From Bibersteinia trehalosi (GTDB taxonomy: Bacteria > Pseudomonadota > Gammaproteobacteria > Enterobacterales > Pasteurellaceae): 64,000 bases of DNA. Below, piece by piece: positions 10,547 to 22,556 of the stretch. The position numbers and the translations under genes were made by a program. How positions within the stretch are numbered: position 1 is the stretch's first letter; every line of letters begins with the position of its first letter. Where the stretch lies: assembly GCF_004346205.1 (NCBI RefSeq), contig NZ_SMAM01000001.1, positions 248,001 through 312,000 of the forward strand. The letters run 5' to 3'. The notes under the pieces were generated by a model. It made no database searches and had not been told where the DNA came from. It saw only the letters and a program-made list of their open reading frames with translations.

Positions 10547-11359
10547 GTGAGTTCGATCAAAAAAATCCCAGCAAAACGATTGGTTATTGAGAATGGTTCT
10601 TTTTCCATTAAAAATCAACAGGATAATTTAATTTCAGAAGTACCCGTTGCACTCGTTTACAATGGCATTTCTCACACAGTAATGATGTGTACACCACAAG
10701 ATTTGGCTGATTTTGCATTGGGATTTTCACTTGCTGAAGGCATTCTGCTCAATAAAAAAGAGCTTTATGGGCTAGATATTATATCGCACTGCAATGGCAT
10801 TGAAATTCAAATGGAAATCAGCACTCGCCGTTTTACCGAATTAAAAGCAAAACGCCGCTCAATGGCAGGGAGAACAGGTTGTGGTATTTGTGGGGTAGAG
10901 CAATTAGAGCAAGTGCAACAAGATGGCAGAAATTTTGTAAAAACAGACCGCTTGCAGGCGGTGTCTCCGCTTATTTTTAATCATTGCTTAGCCCAGCTTG
11001 AAAATGCGCAAACACTCGCAAAAGAGACTGGGGCAAGCCACGCCGCGGCATTTTTTACCCCCGAAGGTAAAATGTTAGCTATTCGAGAAGACGTTGGAAG
11101 ACACGTTGCACTGGATAAATTACTCGGTTGGTATGCTAAAGCGGATAGCCCATTAGGTTTTGTCTTTGTGACCAGCCGAGCCAGTTTTGAAATGGTACAA
11201 AAGTGCCTAGCCTGCGGAATTGAAATGCTCTGTGCGATTTCTGCTACTACCGAAATGGCGCAGCAAATGGCAGAGGAAAATGGGTTTACCCTATTAGCAT
11301 TTACCCGCAAAGGGAGAGCCACGATCTATTCAGGAAGTAATAGATTGGCATTAGATTAA
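10547..11359 (+). CDS. fdhD: FdhD, sulfurtransferase for formate dehydrogenase
   Basis: Transfers sulfur from IscS to the Mo-bis-MGD cofactor so that formate dehydrogenase becomes active. The conserved RTGCGICGVEQL loop contains the two catalytic cysteines; GREDVGRHVALDKLLG-like sequence (REDVGRHVALDKL here) and the C-terminal FTRKGRATIYS are family hallmarks. The open frame runs from an ATG at 10490, but the first 19 residues are poorly family-like and have no ribosome site; the GTG at 10547 behind AGGAAA gives 270 residues (E. coli 277) and is preferred. Divergent from fdnG, about 175 bases apart. Confidence 0.93.
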   Translation: MSSIKKIPAKRLVIENGSFSIKNQQDNLISEVPVALVYNGISHTVMMCTPQDLADFALGFSLAEGILLNKKELYGLDIISHCNGIEIQMEISTRRFTELKAKRRSMAGRTGCGICGVEQLEQVQQDGRNFVKTDRLQAVSPLIFNHCLAQLENAQTLAKETGASHAAAFFTPEGKMLAIREDVGRHVALDKLLGWYAKADSPLGFVFVTSRASFEMVQKCLACGIEMLCAISATTEMAQQMAEENGFTLLAFTRKGRATIYSGSNRLALD

Positions 11360-11374
11360 CCTTGTTTTTTCTGC

Positions 11375-11380
11375 TATAAT
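11375..11380 (+). promoter_or_regulatory. Probable gyrB promoter -10 (TATAAT)
   Basis: A consensus TATAAT stands 65 bases before the gyrB ATG. A weak TTAGAT lies 18 bases upstream as a possible -35. It overlaps the intergenic space right after fdhD, so gyrB can be transcribed independently. Confidence 0.55.
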
Positions 11381-11404
11381 CCCACCCAATTTTTTGCATT
11401 TTTT

Positions 11405-13992
<2,588 letters not shown>

Positions 13993-13999
13993 TATCTGG

Positions 14000-14044
14000 C
14001 AAGCGGGTTGGCTTTGCAGAAAATTTGCAAAATCTGCCCGCTTG
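14000..14044. terminator. Uptake-like inverted repeat after gyrB
   Basis: CAAGCGGG and CCCGCTTG are inverted around an inner GCAGA/TCTGC pair with TTTGCAAAA in the loop region, followed by TTTT. It can fold into a long imperfect hairpin and probably ends gyrB transcription. A TATAAT at 14071-14076 just after it is a likely lysS promoter -10. Confidence 0.6.
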
Positions 14045-14118
14045 TTTTAGCCAAAAGTGGTTAAATCCCGTATAATTCCCCATTTTTGAAACGAATTCTT
14101 TTCATTTAAGGTAATACA

Positions 14119-15621
14119 ATGTCAGAACAAGAAAATCAAGAATTAGATCTTAATGGCGAAATGCTTGCTCGCCGTGAAAAACTAGCCCAACTTCGAGCTA
14201 AAGGCAACCCCTTTCCAAATACTTATCGCCGTGAACATTTAGCGGCAGATTTACACAAACAATATGATGAAACTGATGGCGAAGCGTTAAAAGAGCAAAA
14301 TATTCCTGCGGTAGTTGCAGGACGTGTAATGTTACGCCGTGTGATGGGTAAAGCTGCATTTGCGACGATTCATGATGTCAGTGGTGAAATTCAGCTCTAT
14401 ATTGCCCGAGATAATTTACCAGAAGGTGAATATGCAGAGCTTATCGCAATGTTAGATTTAGGCGATATTGTTTGGGCAAGTGGTAGCCTGTTTAAAACGA
14501 AGACAGGTGAACTAACGGTTAAAGCTCATCAATTTAAATTATTAACGAAAGCGCTGCGCCCATTGCCGGATAAGCATAAAGGCTTAACGGATATGGAAAC
14601 CCGCTATCGCCAGCGCTATTTAGATTTAATTGCGAACGAGCAATCACGCCGTACTTTTATGATTCGTTCAAAAGTGGTTTCGGGTATTCGCCAATTCTTC
14701 TTAGAGCGTGGCTTTATTGAAGTAGAAACGCCGATGTTGCAAGTTATTCCGGGTGGAGCAGCGGCGAAACCATTTATTACACACCATAATGCGTTAGATG
14801 TAGATATGTATTTGCGTATTGCACCAGAACTTTATCTCAAACGCTTAGTGGTCGGTGGTTTTGAGCGGGTATTTGAATTAAACCGCAATTTCCGTAATGA
14901 AGGGGTATCCGTACGCCATAACCCAGAATTTACCATGATTGAATACTACCAAGCCTATGCGGATTACCATGATTTAATGGATAACACCGAAGAACTATTA
15001 CGCAAATTGGCATTAGATATTCTAGGTACAACCGATGTGCCATATGGTGAATATGTGTTTGATTTTGGCAAACCATTCGAGCGTATTACCATGCACGATG
15101 CGATTGTAAAATATGGTAACGGCATCACTCGTGAAGACTTAGATAGCTTCGAGAAATCCGTTGAAATTGCCAAAGGTTTAGGTATTGAAATCCAAAAATC
15201 GTGGGGATTAGGCTCAGTAGTGAATGCCATTTTTGAAGAAGTGGCAGAGCATCAATTGATCCAACCAACTTTCTTAATGGCACACCCTGCGGAGATTTCG
15301 CCATTAGCGCGCCGCAACGATGAGAATCCAGAAGTGACCGATCGTTTTGAGTTGTTTATTGGTGGCCGTGAAATTGGTAATGGCTTCTCAGAATTAAACG
15401 ATGCGGAAGACCAAGCTGAACGTTTCCACGCTCAAGTTGCTGCGAAAGAAGCGGGCGATGATGAAGCGATGTTCTACGATGATGATTTCGTTGTCGCACT
15501 TGAACACGGCTTGCCACCAACAGCAGGTGAGGGTTTAGGTATTGACCGCTTAGCGATGATTTTTGCTAACGCTCCATCAATCCGTGATGTGATCTTATTC
15601 CCTGCAATGCGTCAAAAATAA
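14119..15621 (+). CDS. lysS: Lysyl-tRNA synthetase (class II)
   Basis: Charges tRNA-Lys. 500 residues, the normal class II LysRS length. An OB-fold anticodon domain occupies about residues 60-150; class II motif 1 includes [14 protein letters not shown], motif 2 [18 protein letters not shown], and motif 3 [21 protein letters not shown]-type sequence near the C-terminus. The start ATG follows TTAAGGTAATAC. The gene has its own TATAAT upstream and a strong terminator downstream. Confidence 0.98.
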   Translation: MSEQENQELDLNGEMLARREKLAQLRAKGNPFPNTYRREHLAADLHKQYDETDGEALKEQNIPAVVAGRVMLRRVMGKAAFATIHDVSGEIQLYIARDNLPEGEYAELIAMLDLGDIVWASGSLFKTKTGELTVKAHQFKLLTKALRPLPDKHKGLTDMETRYRQRYLDLIANEQSRRTFMIRSKVVSGIRQFFLERGFIEVETPMLQVIPGGAAAKPFITHHNALDVDMYLRIAPELYLKRLVVGGFERVFELNRNFRNEGVSVRHNPEFTMIEYYQAYADYHDLMDNTEELLRKLALDILGTTDVPYGEYVFDFGKPFERITMHDAIVKYGNGITREDLDSFEKSVEIAKGLGIEIQKSWGLGSVVNAIFEEVAEHQLIQPTFLMAHPAEISPLARRNDENPEVTDRFELFIGGREIGNGFSELNDAEDQAERFHAQVAAKEAGDDEAMFYDDDFVVALEHGLPPTAGEGLGIDRLAMIFANAPSIRDVILFPAMRQK

Positions 15622-15635
15622 TGTTACGATAAGAT

Positions 15636-15676
15636 AACGCCATATCAACAGACTCGGGTTTGATATGGCGTTTTTT
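15636..15676. terminator. lysS terminator
   Basis: Perfect 12-base stem AACGCCATATCA / TGATATGGCGTT around a 13-base loop, followed by TTTTTT on the plus strand. It sits 15 bases after the lysS stop and separates it from the convergent thiamine operon. Confidence 0.9.
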
Positions 15677-15735
15677 GTTGCTCAAGCGCTGGGAAATTGC
15701 AGAAAAAATGCAAAAAACAAGCGCTTGTCTCTCTT

Positions 15736-17034
15736 TTACCACGCTATATTTTTCGTCTCTTTAATCTTCCACAACGCAAAGCAAGAAATCAATGAATTGA
15801 ATGCTAAATACAACCCAACACCGAAGATACCATAGTGGTTGTTCAACTGAATCGCGATGATAGTTGCTACACTTCCACCTAAAATACCTGCAATAGTATA
15901 AGCAAGGGCGGCACCAGAATAGCGAGCTTCTGTTGGGAATAATTCAGGCAATAAGATTGAAAGCGGGCCAAATGTTGCACCGATTAAGATCATTCCCACG
16001 GCTAAGAACCAAAATAATGATAGTTCTGAGCCATTTTGCAAAAACACTGGCAGGGCTAAACCGAACACTGCGGTTAATGCGGTAAAAAGCAACATCCATA
16101 TTCTGCGTCCAATTAGCTGAATCCCCAAACCAGACAGCGCAATACTAATGGCAAAAACCACAGAGTTAATCAGTAGCAAGCGGGTAAACAGCGCACTATC
16201 TAATCCTAAGCCTAGCGGATGTCCTTGTGGCGAAAGGACTATTGGATTTTTGGCATAGAGTTGAGCAAAAGCAATTAAAATATAGAACAGTACGTAACCT
16301 GCTGTAGCGAGTAATACGCCAAGTATAAACGGGCGGAAATGCAGGGTAAAGACAGCTTTGGCTGGTAAGTGTGCTGTTTTACCCTGCTGCTCGGCTTTTA
16401 AAAATACTCTACTTTCATGCAAATTCACACGAATATACAAACCAATAGCAACCAGTATTAACGAAGCAAGAAAAGGAATACGCCAAGCCCAATCTAAAAA
16501 GGCTTGTTGCCCAAATAGTGCCGTGGTTAAGAAAAAGGCACCATTGGCGAGCAACAAGCCTATTGGGGCACCAAGTTGTGGAAAAATGCCAAACCAGCCG
16601 CGCTGGTGATTAGGTGCATTTTCAGTGGCAACTAATGCGGCACCAGCCCATTCACCACCGAGAGCTACGCCTTGTCCAATACGGCAAAGACAGAGTAGTA
16701 GCGTAGCCCAAATACCCAGTGCAGCATAGTTTGGCAGTAAGCCGATCATCATGGTCGATAACCCCATAAGTAGCAATGAAGCAACTAATGCTCGCTTTCG
16801 TCCAAATTTATCGCCAACATGCCCGAATAGCACGGCACCGAGTGGTCGGGCAAAAATGGCGAGAGCAAGGGTGGCGAGTGAGGCAATTTGGTTTGACATT
16901 GGGTCATGACTATTAAAAAACTGGTGATTAAAAATTAGCACTGCAGCCATGGTGTAAATATAGTTATCAAAATACTCAATTGTTGTGCCGATCATTGCGG
17001 CAATTGCGACTCTAGTTGGGTTATTTTTTTGCAT
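15736..17034 (-). CDS. MFS transporter of the metabolite:proton symporter (MHS) type, last gene of thiamine operon
   Basis: Twelve-helix secondary transporter, 432 residues. The loop motif GHVGDKFGRKRALVASLLLMG and the RIGQGVALGGEWAGAALVATE stretch place it in the sugar-porter-like MHS/ProP branch of the MFS. It overlaps the 3' end of thiE by 14 bases and so belongs to the TPP-riboswitch operon. An HMP, thiazole or thiamine-related substrate is therefore likely, but this is inference from position. Start taken at ATG 17034 behind AAAAGG; a GTG at 17043 is possible. I recall an equivalent transporter next to thiE in Haemophilus influenzae. Confidence 0.85.
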   Translation of the reverse strand: MQKNNPTRVAIAAMIGTTIEYFDNYIYTMAAVLIFNHQFFNSHDPMSNQIASLATLALAIFARPLGAVLFGHVGDKFGRKRALVASLLLMGLSTMMIGLLPNYAALGIWATLLLCLCRIGQGVALGGEWAGAALVATENAPNHQRGWFGIFPQLGAPIGLLLANGAFFLTTALFGQQAFLDWAWRIPFLASLILVAIGLYIRVNLHESRVFLKAEQQGKTAHLPAKAVFTLHFRPFILGVLLATAGYVLFYILIAFAQLYAKNPIVLSPQGHPLGLGLDSALFTRLLLINSVVFAISIALSGLGIQLIGRRIWMLLFTALTAVFGLALPVFLQNGSELSLFWFLAVGMILIGATFGPLSILLPELFPTEARYSGAALAYTIAGILGGSVATIIAIQLNNHYGIFGVGLYLAFNSLISCFALWKIKETKNIAW

Positions 17035-17698
17035 GGTTTGCACCTTTTAGCAAAAAATTGACCGCTTGTGGCACATTTTCAGCATGACTAATAGCACTAA
17101 TCACTGCTACACCATCTGCACCAGAGTCTCGGAGTGGTTGTACATTCTCGGGCTTGATGCCTCCAATAGCAACGAGTGGTTTAGTGATACCATGTTTTCT
17201 CAATGTATGGATAAATTCCATGCCGACTACCGGCTTGGGATCTGTTTTGGATTGTGTAGGAAATACGGGGCCAATGCCGAAGTAATCAATTGCCGGATCC
17301 ATATTGCTAAATTTTGCTTGTTCAAGTGTATTAACTGATAACCCGATAATGAATGGCTGTTTGGCTTTTTGCCGAATTTCGGTAACTGGAGTATCGCTTT
17401 GCCCCACATGAATGCCATCTGCCTCAAGTTCAAATGCAAGTTTGACGTTATCATTGACAATAAAGGGTACATTATATGTTCGGCAAAGATCGCGGCAGGC
17501 TAGAGCTAGGGCATGCTGTTTTTCCGGCTGATTTTCGAGTGAAAATGCGCCTTTATCTCGAAATTGAAAACAGGTAATACCGCTTTCAAGGGCTTGACGT
17601 AAAATACATAATAAATTTTCAGCGGGATTGCCTGCGTGAATTCGGCAATCTTGAGTGCCAGCAATAAAGTAGAGTGGAAGATAAGATTTAATTAACAT
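17021..17698 (-). CDS. thiE: Thiamine-phosphate synthase
   Basis: Joins HMP-pyrophosphate and thiazole phosphate to thiamine monophosphate. 225 residues with TIM-barrel landmarks: QFRDKG (substrate binding), VNDNVKLA, GIHVGQSD, GIGPVFPTQSK, and VAIGGIKPENV at the phosphate site. ATG at 17698 is preceded by AAGGAG. It lies 24 bases after thiD and overlaps the downstream transporter gene. Confidence 0.97.
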   Translation of the reverse strand: MLIKSYLPLYFIAGTQDCRIHAGNPAENLLCILRQALESGITCFQFRDKGAFSLENQPEKQHALALACRDLCRTYNVPFIVNDNVKLAFELEADGIHVGQSDTPVTEIRQKAKQPFIIGLSVNTLEQAKFSNMDPAIDYFGIGPVFPTQSKTDPKPVVGMEFIHTLRKHGITKPLVAIGGIKPENVQPLRDSGADGVAVISAISHAENVPQAVNFLLKGANHAKK

Positions 17699-17722
17699 AA
17701 GACTCCTTAAGTTGGTTGTATA

Positions 17723-18526
17723 TCACTGTCCATATGCCCAATGATTAGTTGGTCCTTGTCCATGTCCGATATTGAGTGGCTGGCGAATTGCTTCTGTAAT
17801 AAAGGCTTTAGCAATTTTTATTGCTACCTTTAATGGATTGCCCTTGGCAAGTTCAGCCGTCAAACAGGCAGAAAAAGTACAGCCTGTGCCGTGTGTATGG
17901 GGCGTGTGAAAGCGAGGGGAAAAAAGGGTAAATTGTTCTTCAGGAGTAAAGACCCAATCCACACAAGCTTCATTTTGCGCATTAAAACGGTGTCCACCTT
18001 TGATAATTACCGTACTTGCTCCCATCTCTTGTAGTTTAGCTGCAGCGTTAATCAAGCTATTCTCACTCGCAATAGTGAGCCCCGTTAATGCTTCTGCCTC
18101 CGGAATATTAGGCGTGATAACATCAGCCAATGGCAACAGCGTTTCTCGTAGCGCTTGGATAGCATTTTGTTGCAACAAGGGCGCGCCACCTTTAGCAATC
18201 ATCACGGGATCTAACACAAATGTACCCAAATCGAACAGCTTAATTTGCTCAGCAACGCATTCAATAACCTCTGCTGTGCCAAGCATGCCGACTTTAAATG
18301 CTTGAATATTAAAATCCTCTGCAACCGCCTTTATTTGAGCCTCAATTGAAGGGAGAGGAATAGTGTGAATATCAAACACTCCTAAGGTATTTTGGGCAGT
18401 AACGGCAGTAATAACGGAAGTGCCGAATACCTTACGCATTTGAAAGGTTTTTAAATCGGCTTGAATGCCTGCCCCTCCACCGCTGTCTGAGCCTGCAATA
18501 GTTAAGGCTTGATAAATATTAGACAT
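17723..18526 (-). CDS. thiD: Hydroxymethylpyrimidine/phosphomethylpyrimidine kinase
   Basis: Phosphorylates HMP twice to HMP-PP for ThiE. 267 residues, ribokinase fold, with N-terminal [20 protein letters not shown] and C-terminal [15 protein letters not shown] anion-hole motif. Start at ATG 18526 (GGAGAAAATTGCAA upstream); it overlaps the end of thiM by 8 bases. No ThiC is present in the window, so the pyrimidine is presumably imported. Confidence 0.96.
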   Translation of the reverse strand: MSNIYQALTIAGSDSGGGAGIQADLKTFQMRKVFGTSVITAVTAQNTLGVFDIHTIPLPSIEAQIKAVAEDFNIQAFKVGMLGTAEVIECVAEQIKLFDLGTFVLDPVMIAKGGAPLLQQNAIQALRETLLPLADVITPNIPEAEALTGLTIASENSLINAAAKLQEMGASTVIIKGGHRFNAQNEACVDWVFTPEEQFTLFSPRFHTPHTHGTGCTFSACLTAELAKGNPLKVAIKIAKAFITEAIRQPLNIGHGQGPTNHWAYGQ

Positions 18527-19313
18527 TTGCAATTTTCTCCCGTAATTTGACCGCTTGTGGGCTCATCACGCCCAATTCATCAAGTAAGCTTGTTTGGAAT
18601 TGTCCCAATTGGCTTGGTTGTAATTTCTCTGCAGCTAATTCACCGGCAATTGCGTAGGTGGAACAGGCCTCACACAGTGCATCGAAATAGCTTGTTGGTT
18701 CGGCAACGCTTAAAAAAGCGGTGCAAACAGCACTTAACAAACAGCCTGAGGCGGTGATTTTGGGGAGCATAGGCGTACCATTGGTAAGCAATGCTGTGCG
18801 TGTGCCGTCGCTGATCACATCCGTTTCACCACTGATAACCGCAATAGTGCGATATGTGTTGGCAACAATTTTAGCGATTTCGATCAGGTTGTCGCGCCCA
18901 TTTCCGGCATCTACCCCTTTAGCTTGCCATTCAATGCCGGCAATCGTTGCCAATTCGCCAGCATTGCCGCGAATAGCAGCAAATTGAACCTCGCTCAGCA
19001 AGCGTTGTACAACGCGTTTACGATAGTTTGTTGCGCCTACCCCTACAGGGTCGAGTAAAACAGGAATGCCGATTTGATTGGCGGTTTTGCCAGCAAGCAA
19101 CATTGCCTCTAATTCTTTGCCAATCAAAGTACCGATATTGATCACCAAGCCATTGCTGATTTGGGGCACCTCTTCCATTTCTTCGATATTGGCAGACATT
19201 AAAGGCGAAGCACCTAATGCTAATAGACCGTTGGCGGAAAAATTGGCGGCGACAATATTGGTGATATTGTGAATTAATGGATTCTGTTGGCGGATTTGAG
19301 TTAAATAGCACAT
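18519..19313 (-). CDS. thiM: Hydroxyethylthiazole kinase
   Basis: Phosphorylates the thiazole moiety for salvage. 264 residues. Family motifs are [23 protein letters not shown]-like sequence near the N-terminus, [20 protein letters not shown] and [14 protein letters not shown] near the ATP site. Start set at ATG 19313 behind AAGGAAAG; the longer open frame to 19373 is not supported. Coupled to thiD by overlap. Confidence 0.95.
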   Translation of the reverse strand: MCYLTQIRQQNPLIHNITNIVAANFSANGLLALGASPLMSANIEEMEEVPQISNGLVINIGTLIGKELEAMLLAGKTANQIGIPVLLDPVGVGATNYRKRVVQRLLSEVQFAAIRGNAGELATIAGIEWQAKGVDAGNGRDNLIEIAKIVANTYRTIAVISGETDVISDGTRTALLTNGTPMLPKITASGCLLSAVCTAFLSVAEPTSYFDALCEACSTYAIAGELAAEKLQPSQLGQFQTSLLDELGVMSPQAVKLREKIANV

Positions 19314-19374
19314 AAAACTTTCCTTACTAAGAGATTTTCCCCTCTCCTGTTTATAGGTATGGGGAAAGGTCAAG

Positions 19375-20316
19375 TTACTTTAATTCCACGGCATAATTTT
19401 CCAATGGTGGCATCTCTTTGACTAAGCCTTGGGTAGTTAAAAATTCTGCCATTCGGTGATAGCGATGGCTATCTAAGGCTCTTGGGCGATGGGCAAGGCG
19501 AGGTAGAGTGTCTGTCCAAGCTCTGCGGTTAAGCTCGTTGTTTAGCTCTTGCGGTTTGTAACTCACAAAGGCTTCCCATGCGGCGTGAGGGTGATTTAGG
19601 GTGTAAACTGTTGCTTGTTCAAGTGCGGTTAAAAATGCCGAGAATTTGGGTTGATTTGCTTTTTCTTTATGAACGACAACGATCAGCTCATCATAAGCCG
19701 GTACGCCGTGTTCTTCGGGAAAAAATGCCTTGCCTTTATGTTTTTCCAATGCCAATTGATTGAGCTCAAAGTTACGGAATGCGCCAATCACTGCATCCAC
19801 TTGCCCTGAGAGTAAAGCAGGCGAGAGTGACCAATTGACATTGACAAGCTCAATATCTTGCTTGGAAACGTTTGCAGACGAGAGCATGGCTTTCAATAAA
19901 GCATCTTCAAATCCACTCACTGAATAACCGATTTTTTTACCTTTTAAATCAGCAAGGCTGTTGATCTTGCCGTTATCCAACACTACAAGGCTATTGAGTG
20001 GCGTCGCAATCAATGAGCCGATCCGAGCTAAGGGTAAGCCTTGAGCCACTTGTTGCTGAAGTTGTGGTTGGTAATTTATCGCTAAATCTGCTTTGCCGGC
20101 AGCGACTAATTTAGGCGGCATACTGGGATCAGCGGGTTCGATAATTTCTACCTCTAACCCTTGTTCCGCAAAATAGCCTTTTTGCTGTGCCACAATAATG
20201 GCAGCGTGATCAGGATTGACGAACCAATCCAGCATCAAGCTGATTTTTTCTTTCGCGACGAGGGTTTGAGCAGCCATCAATGTGGCGACGGCAAGAAAAG
20301 TGCGATGTAATGTCAT
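19375..20316 (-). CDS. thiY: Thiamine-precursor ABC transporter, substrate-binding protein (ThiY/NMT1 type)
   Basis: Periplasmic binding protein of 313 residues with a signal peptide ([21 protein letters not shown]). The mature N-terminus [26 protein letters not shown] is the NMT1/THI5-like motif of pyrimidine-precursor binders such as ThiY, which binds a formylaminopyrimidine. Start at ATG 20316 behind CGGAGAAACAC; the open frame upstream to 20673 lies inside thiX and is spurious. Placed between thiX and thiM in the riboswitch operon. Confidence 0.9.
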   Translation of the reverse strand: MTLHRTFLAVATLMAAQTLVAKEKISLMLDWFVNPDHAAIIVAQQKGYFAEQGLEVEIIEPADPSMPPKLVAAGKADLAINYQPQLQQQVAQGLPLARIGSLIATPLNSLVVLDNGKINSLADLKGKKIGYSVSGFEDALLKAMLSSANVSKQDIELVNVNWSLSPALLSGQVDAVIGAFRNFELNQLALEKHKGKAFFPEEHGVPAYDELIVVVHKEKANQPKFSAFLTALEQATVYTLNHPHAAWEAFVSYKPQELNNELNRRAWTDTLPRLAHRPRALDSHRYHRMAEFLTTQGLVKEMPPLENYAVELK

Positions 20317-20329
20317 TGTGTTTCTCCGT

Positions 20330-21091
20330 TTAATGTAAATATGCCGCCCAAGGCACAAGGCGTTTGAGCAGCCGGTCGGTAAAAAAATAGAGGGCAAGAG
20401 CTTGTATGAGGAGGATAAATAGGGCAGCGAACATGAGATCGGTATGCATTCGGGCGTTGGCATGTAGCATGAGGTAGCCCAAGCCTTGTGATGAACCGAC
20501 CCATTCACCGACAATCGCTCCAATTGGCGCAACGGATACGGCGATGCGTAAGCCTGAAGCCAGTGAGGGTAATGCCGCAGGCAGACGGACTTTAAACAAT
20601 ATCGCAAGCGGTGAAATTTGTAGGGTTTTTGCCAAATCCAACCAAGTGTTTGGTGTGTTACGTAAACCGTCAAAACAAGCGGCGGTGACAGGGAAATAGA
20701 TAATCAACACTGTCATCATAATTTTGGAAGCCAGTCCATAGCCGAACCACATAACTAATAACGGCGCAATTGCAAAGACAGGTATGGCTTGTGAAATGAC
20801 CAAGATAGGCAATAACAAACTGGAAAGGCGTTGATAACGCGTGAGCAGTAATGCCGAGCCTAAGCCAAATACACTGCCGAGTAACAAGCCAAGCAGAATT
20901 TCAAGCAGGGTAATTTGCGCATGACTCCATAAGAGCGGTGCGTTTTCACTGAGTTTTTGCCAAACGGTAAAGGGCGAAGGCAGCAAATAGGGCGGAATTT
21001 CGCCTAAAATGACCGTGCTTTGCCATAAAAGCAACAAGCAAAGTGCGATAACAAGCGGTCTAAAAAGCGGTATTTTTTGCAAAATTTTCAT
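20330..21091 (-). CDS. thiX: Thiamine-precursor ABC transporter, permease
   Basis: Inner-membrane permease of 253 residues with about six hydrophobic helices. The EAA-type loop ahead of RLPAALPSLASGLRIAVSVAPIGAIVGEW is characteristic of the SsuC/TauC/ThiX group. It overlaps the thiZ stop by 4 bases (ATGA) and is followed 13 bases later by thiY, so it is the transmembrane part of the same importer. Confidence 0.9.
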   Translation of the reverse strand: MKILQKIPLFRPLVIALCLLLLWQSTVILGEIPPYLLPSPFTVWQKLSENAPLLWSHAQITLLEILLGLLLGSVFGLGSALLLTRYQRLSSLLLPILVISQAIPVFAIAPLLVMWFGYGLASKIMMTVLIIYFPVTAACFDGLRNTPNTWLDLAKTLQISPLAILFKVRLPAALPSLASGLRIAVSVAPIGAIVGEWVGSSQGLGYLMLHANARMHTDLMFAALFILLIQALALYFFTDRLLKRLVPWAAYLH

Positions 21092-21825
21092 AGATGTTCC
21101 CCGCTTGTTTTTCCTTCACTTGTTAATGCTTCAAACAATTGTTGTTGTAATTGCCAAAGTGCTTGAGTTTCCAATGTTCTGGGTGTGAGGCCGGTTAGCG
21201 GATAAACGCTAGAAAGTTCAGCAGGCAGGCCGCGAAGAATACGAATCTCATCACTGACCCGAATGGCTTCTTGTGGATCGTGTGTGATCAGTAGTACCGT
21301 TTTACCGCGCAACAGCTCGACTGCTAAGGATTGCAGTTGATGGCGAGTAACAGCATCAAGGGCAGAGAAGGGTTCATCCATTAAAATTAAATTAGCCTCT
21401 TGCATCAGTGTGCGGGCAAGGGCAACACGTTGCCGTTGTCCACCAGAAAGCTGGTAGCAAGGCTTATGAAGATGATCGGATAAGCCTACTTGTTCGAGGA
21501 GATAAACCGCTTTTTGGTAAGTTTCTGCTGATTTTTGACCGCTTAAATGCGCGTGAAGTTGAACGTTATCAACCAGTGACAGCCACGGATAGAGCGAATC
21601 GGTTTGTGCCAGCCAAGCAAGACGGGTATTGGCGGCAAAGCAGATTTCGCCTGTTTGGACAGCGCGATCTTCAAGCCCAGCAATGGCGCGTAGCAGCGTT
21701 GATTTCCCTACGCCACTGCTTCCGAGGAGTGTTGTCCACTTGCCTTTTGGAAGCTCAAAATTAAAGTGCTGAAATAGCTTGCATGAGCCAAAAGCAAGGC
21801 AAAGGTGCTTAATTGCAACGCACAT
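21088..21825 (-). CDS. thiZ: Thiamine-precursor ABC transporter, ATP-binding protein
   Basis: ATPase of the precursor importer and first gene after the TPP riboswitch. 245 residues with Walker [15 protein letters not shown]-loop, signature [15 protein letters not shown], Walker [13 protein letters not shown] and the switch region [13 protein letters not shown] at 21825 follows CGGAGG, which is partly enclosed in a small hairpin (21833-21850). Related to SsuB/TauB; assignment to thiamine uptake rests on operon and riboswitch. Confidence 0.9.
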   Translation of the reverse strand: MCVAIKHLCLAFGSCKLFQHFNFELPKGKWTTLLGSSGVGKSTLLRAIAGLEDRAVQTGEICFAANTRLAWLAQTDSLYPWLSLVDNVQLHAHLSGQKSAETYQKAVYLLEQVGLSDHLHKPCYQLSGGQRQRVALARTLMQEANLILMDEPFSALDAVTRHQLQSLAVELLRGKTVLLITHDPQEAIRVSDEIRILRGLPAELSSVYPLTGLTPRTLETQALWQLQQQLFEALTSEGKTSGEHL

Positions 21826-21832
21826 TTCCCCT

Positions 21833-21850
21833 CCGAATTACAGGATTCGG
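21833..21850 (-). promoter_or_regulatory. Hairpin touching thiZ ribosome-binding site
   Basis: CCGAAT / ATTCGG with a six-base loop; the 3' arm supplies the first bases of the CGGAGG ribosome site of thiZ. It is a possible expression platform for the TPP riboswitch acting on translation. No T-rich terminator is visible between aptamer and gene. Confidence 0.5.
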
Positions 21851-21904
21851 AAAGTCAAAGCGTGCAGGATAGAATAAATGAGAGAGATAGAATGGGATCT
21901 TGGC

Positions 21905-21990
21905 ATCATTAGTTTCCTACGGCAGCATTAACTGAATCAGGTTCACGGGTATCATCTCAGCCTTTAACGGCACCCCGACTAATGGCGAAG
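21905..21990 (-). promoter_or_regulatory. TPP riboswitch (THI element)
   Basis: Minus-strand RNA contains the canonical conserved pieces in order: CGGGGTGCC, GGCTGAGATGATACCC, GTGAACCTGATTCAG and a closing TAATGCTGCCGTAGG. It lies about 80 bases before thiZ and should shut down the seven-gene thiZXY-thiM-thiD-thiE-MFS operon when thiamine pyrophosphate is plentiful. Confidence 0.97.
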
Positions 21991-22019
21991 ACTATACGGG
22001 AGTTTGCTTGAAGAAACAA
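21991..22019 (-). promoter_or_regulatory. Promoter of thiamine operon
   Basis: On the minus strand TTGTTT (22019-22014), a 17-base spacer and TATAGT (21996-21991) lie immediately upstream of the TPP aptamer, putting the start of transcription just before the first riboswitch helix. Confidence 0.7.
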
Positions 22020-22081
22020 GTAAGAATTTACAAAAATGTGAACAAGTATGCATTTTTGTAAAGGCATTGCCTGTTTGTACC

Positions 22082-22110
22082 TTGTCTATTTTTAGCTTTT
22101 AGACTATCAT
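22082..22110 (+). promoter_or_regulatory. Promoter upstream of rbfA
   Basis: TTGTCT (22082-22087), 17-base spacer, TATCAT (22105-22110), about 47 bases before the rbfA ATG. It gives the rbfA-truB-mltB group its own promoter, separate from the infB operon where rbfA often sits. Confidence 0.55.
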
Positions 22111-22157
22111 CAACCGATTTGCGCCCTCACTTGGGCTTAATGATTTAGGAAAAGAAC

Positions 22158-22556
22158 ATGTCTAGAGAATTTAAACGTAGCGACCGTGTCGCTCAAGAAT
22201 TACAAAAAGAAATTGCGGTTATTTTACAGCGTGAGGTAAAAGATCCGCGCATTGGTATGGTGACCGTATCTGATGTTGAGATTAGTCGTGATCTGGCATA
22301 TGCGAAAATTTACGTTACCTTCTTATTCGATAATGATCAAGATGCGATTACACGTAGCCTAGCAGGTTTGAATAATGCCTCAGGTTATATCCGCACCTTA
22401 GTGGGTAAAGCGATGCGTTTGCGTATCGTGCCTGAGCTTAAATTTTTCTATGATAAATCGTTGGTTGAAGGCATGAGAATGTCGAATTTGGTTACCAATG
22501 TTGTACGCCAAGACCAAGCTCGCCATGTTGATGAAGAGGCGGAAAACGAAGCATAA
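22158..22556 (+). CDS. rbfA: Ribosome-binding factor A
   Basis: Small KH-fold protein that binds the 30S subunit and helps mature the 5' end of 16S rRNA, important in cold. 132 residues; the N-terminal [29 protein letters not shown] and the [13 protein letters not shown] core are diagnostic. Its TAA overlaps the truB ATG by one base (TAATG). Confidence 0.97.
   Translation: MSREFKRSDRVAQELQKEIAVILQREVKDPRIGMVTVSDVEISRDLAYAKIYVTFLFDNDQDAITRSLAGLNNASGYIRTLVGKAMRLRIVPELKFFYDKSLVEGMRMSNLVTNVVRQDQARHVDEEAENEA

Noticed and set aside
20317-20673. N-terminal extension of ThiY
   Set aside because: Overlaps thiX in another frame; a proper signal peptide and ribosome site exist at 20316.
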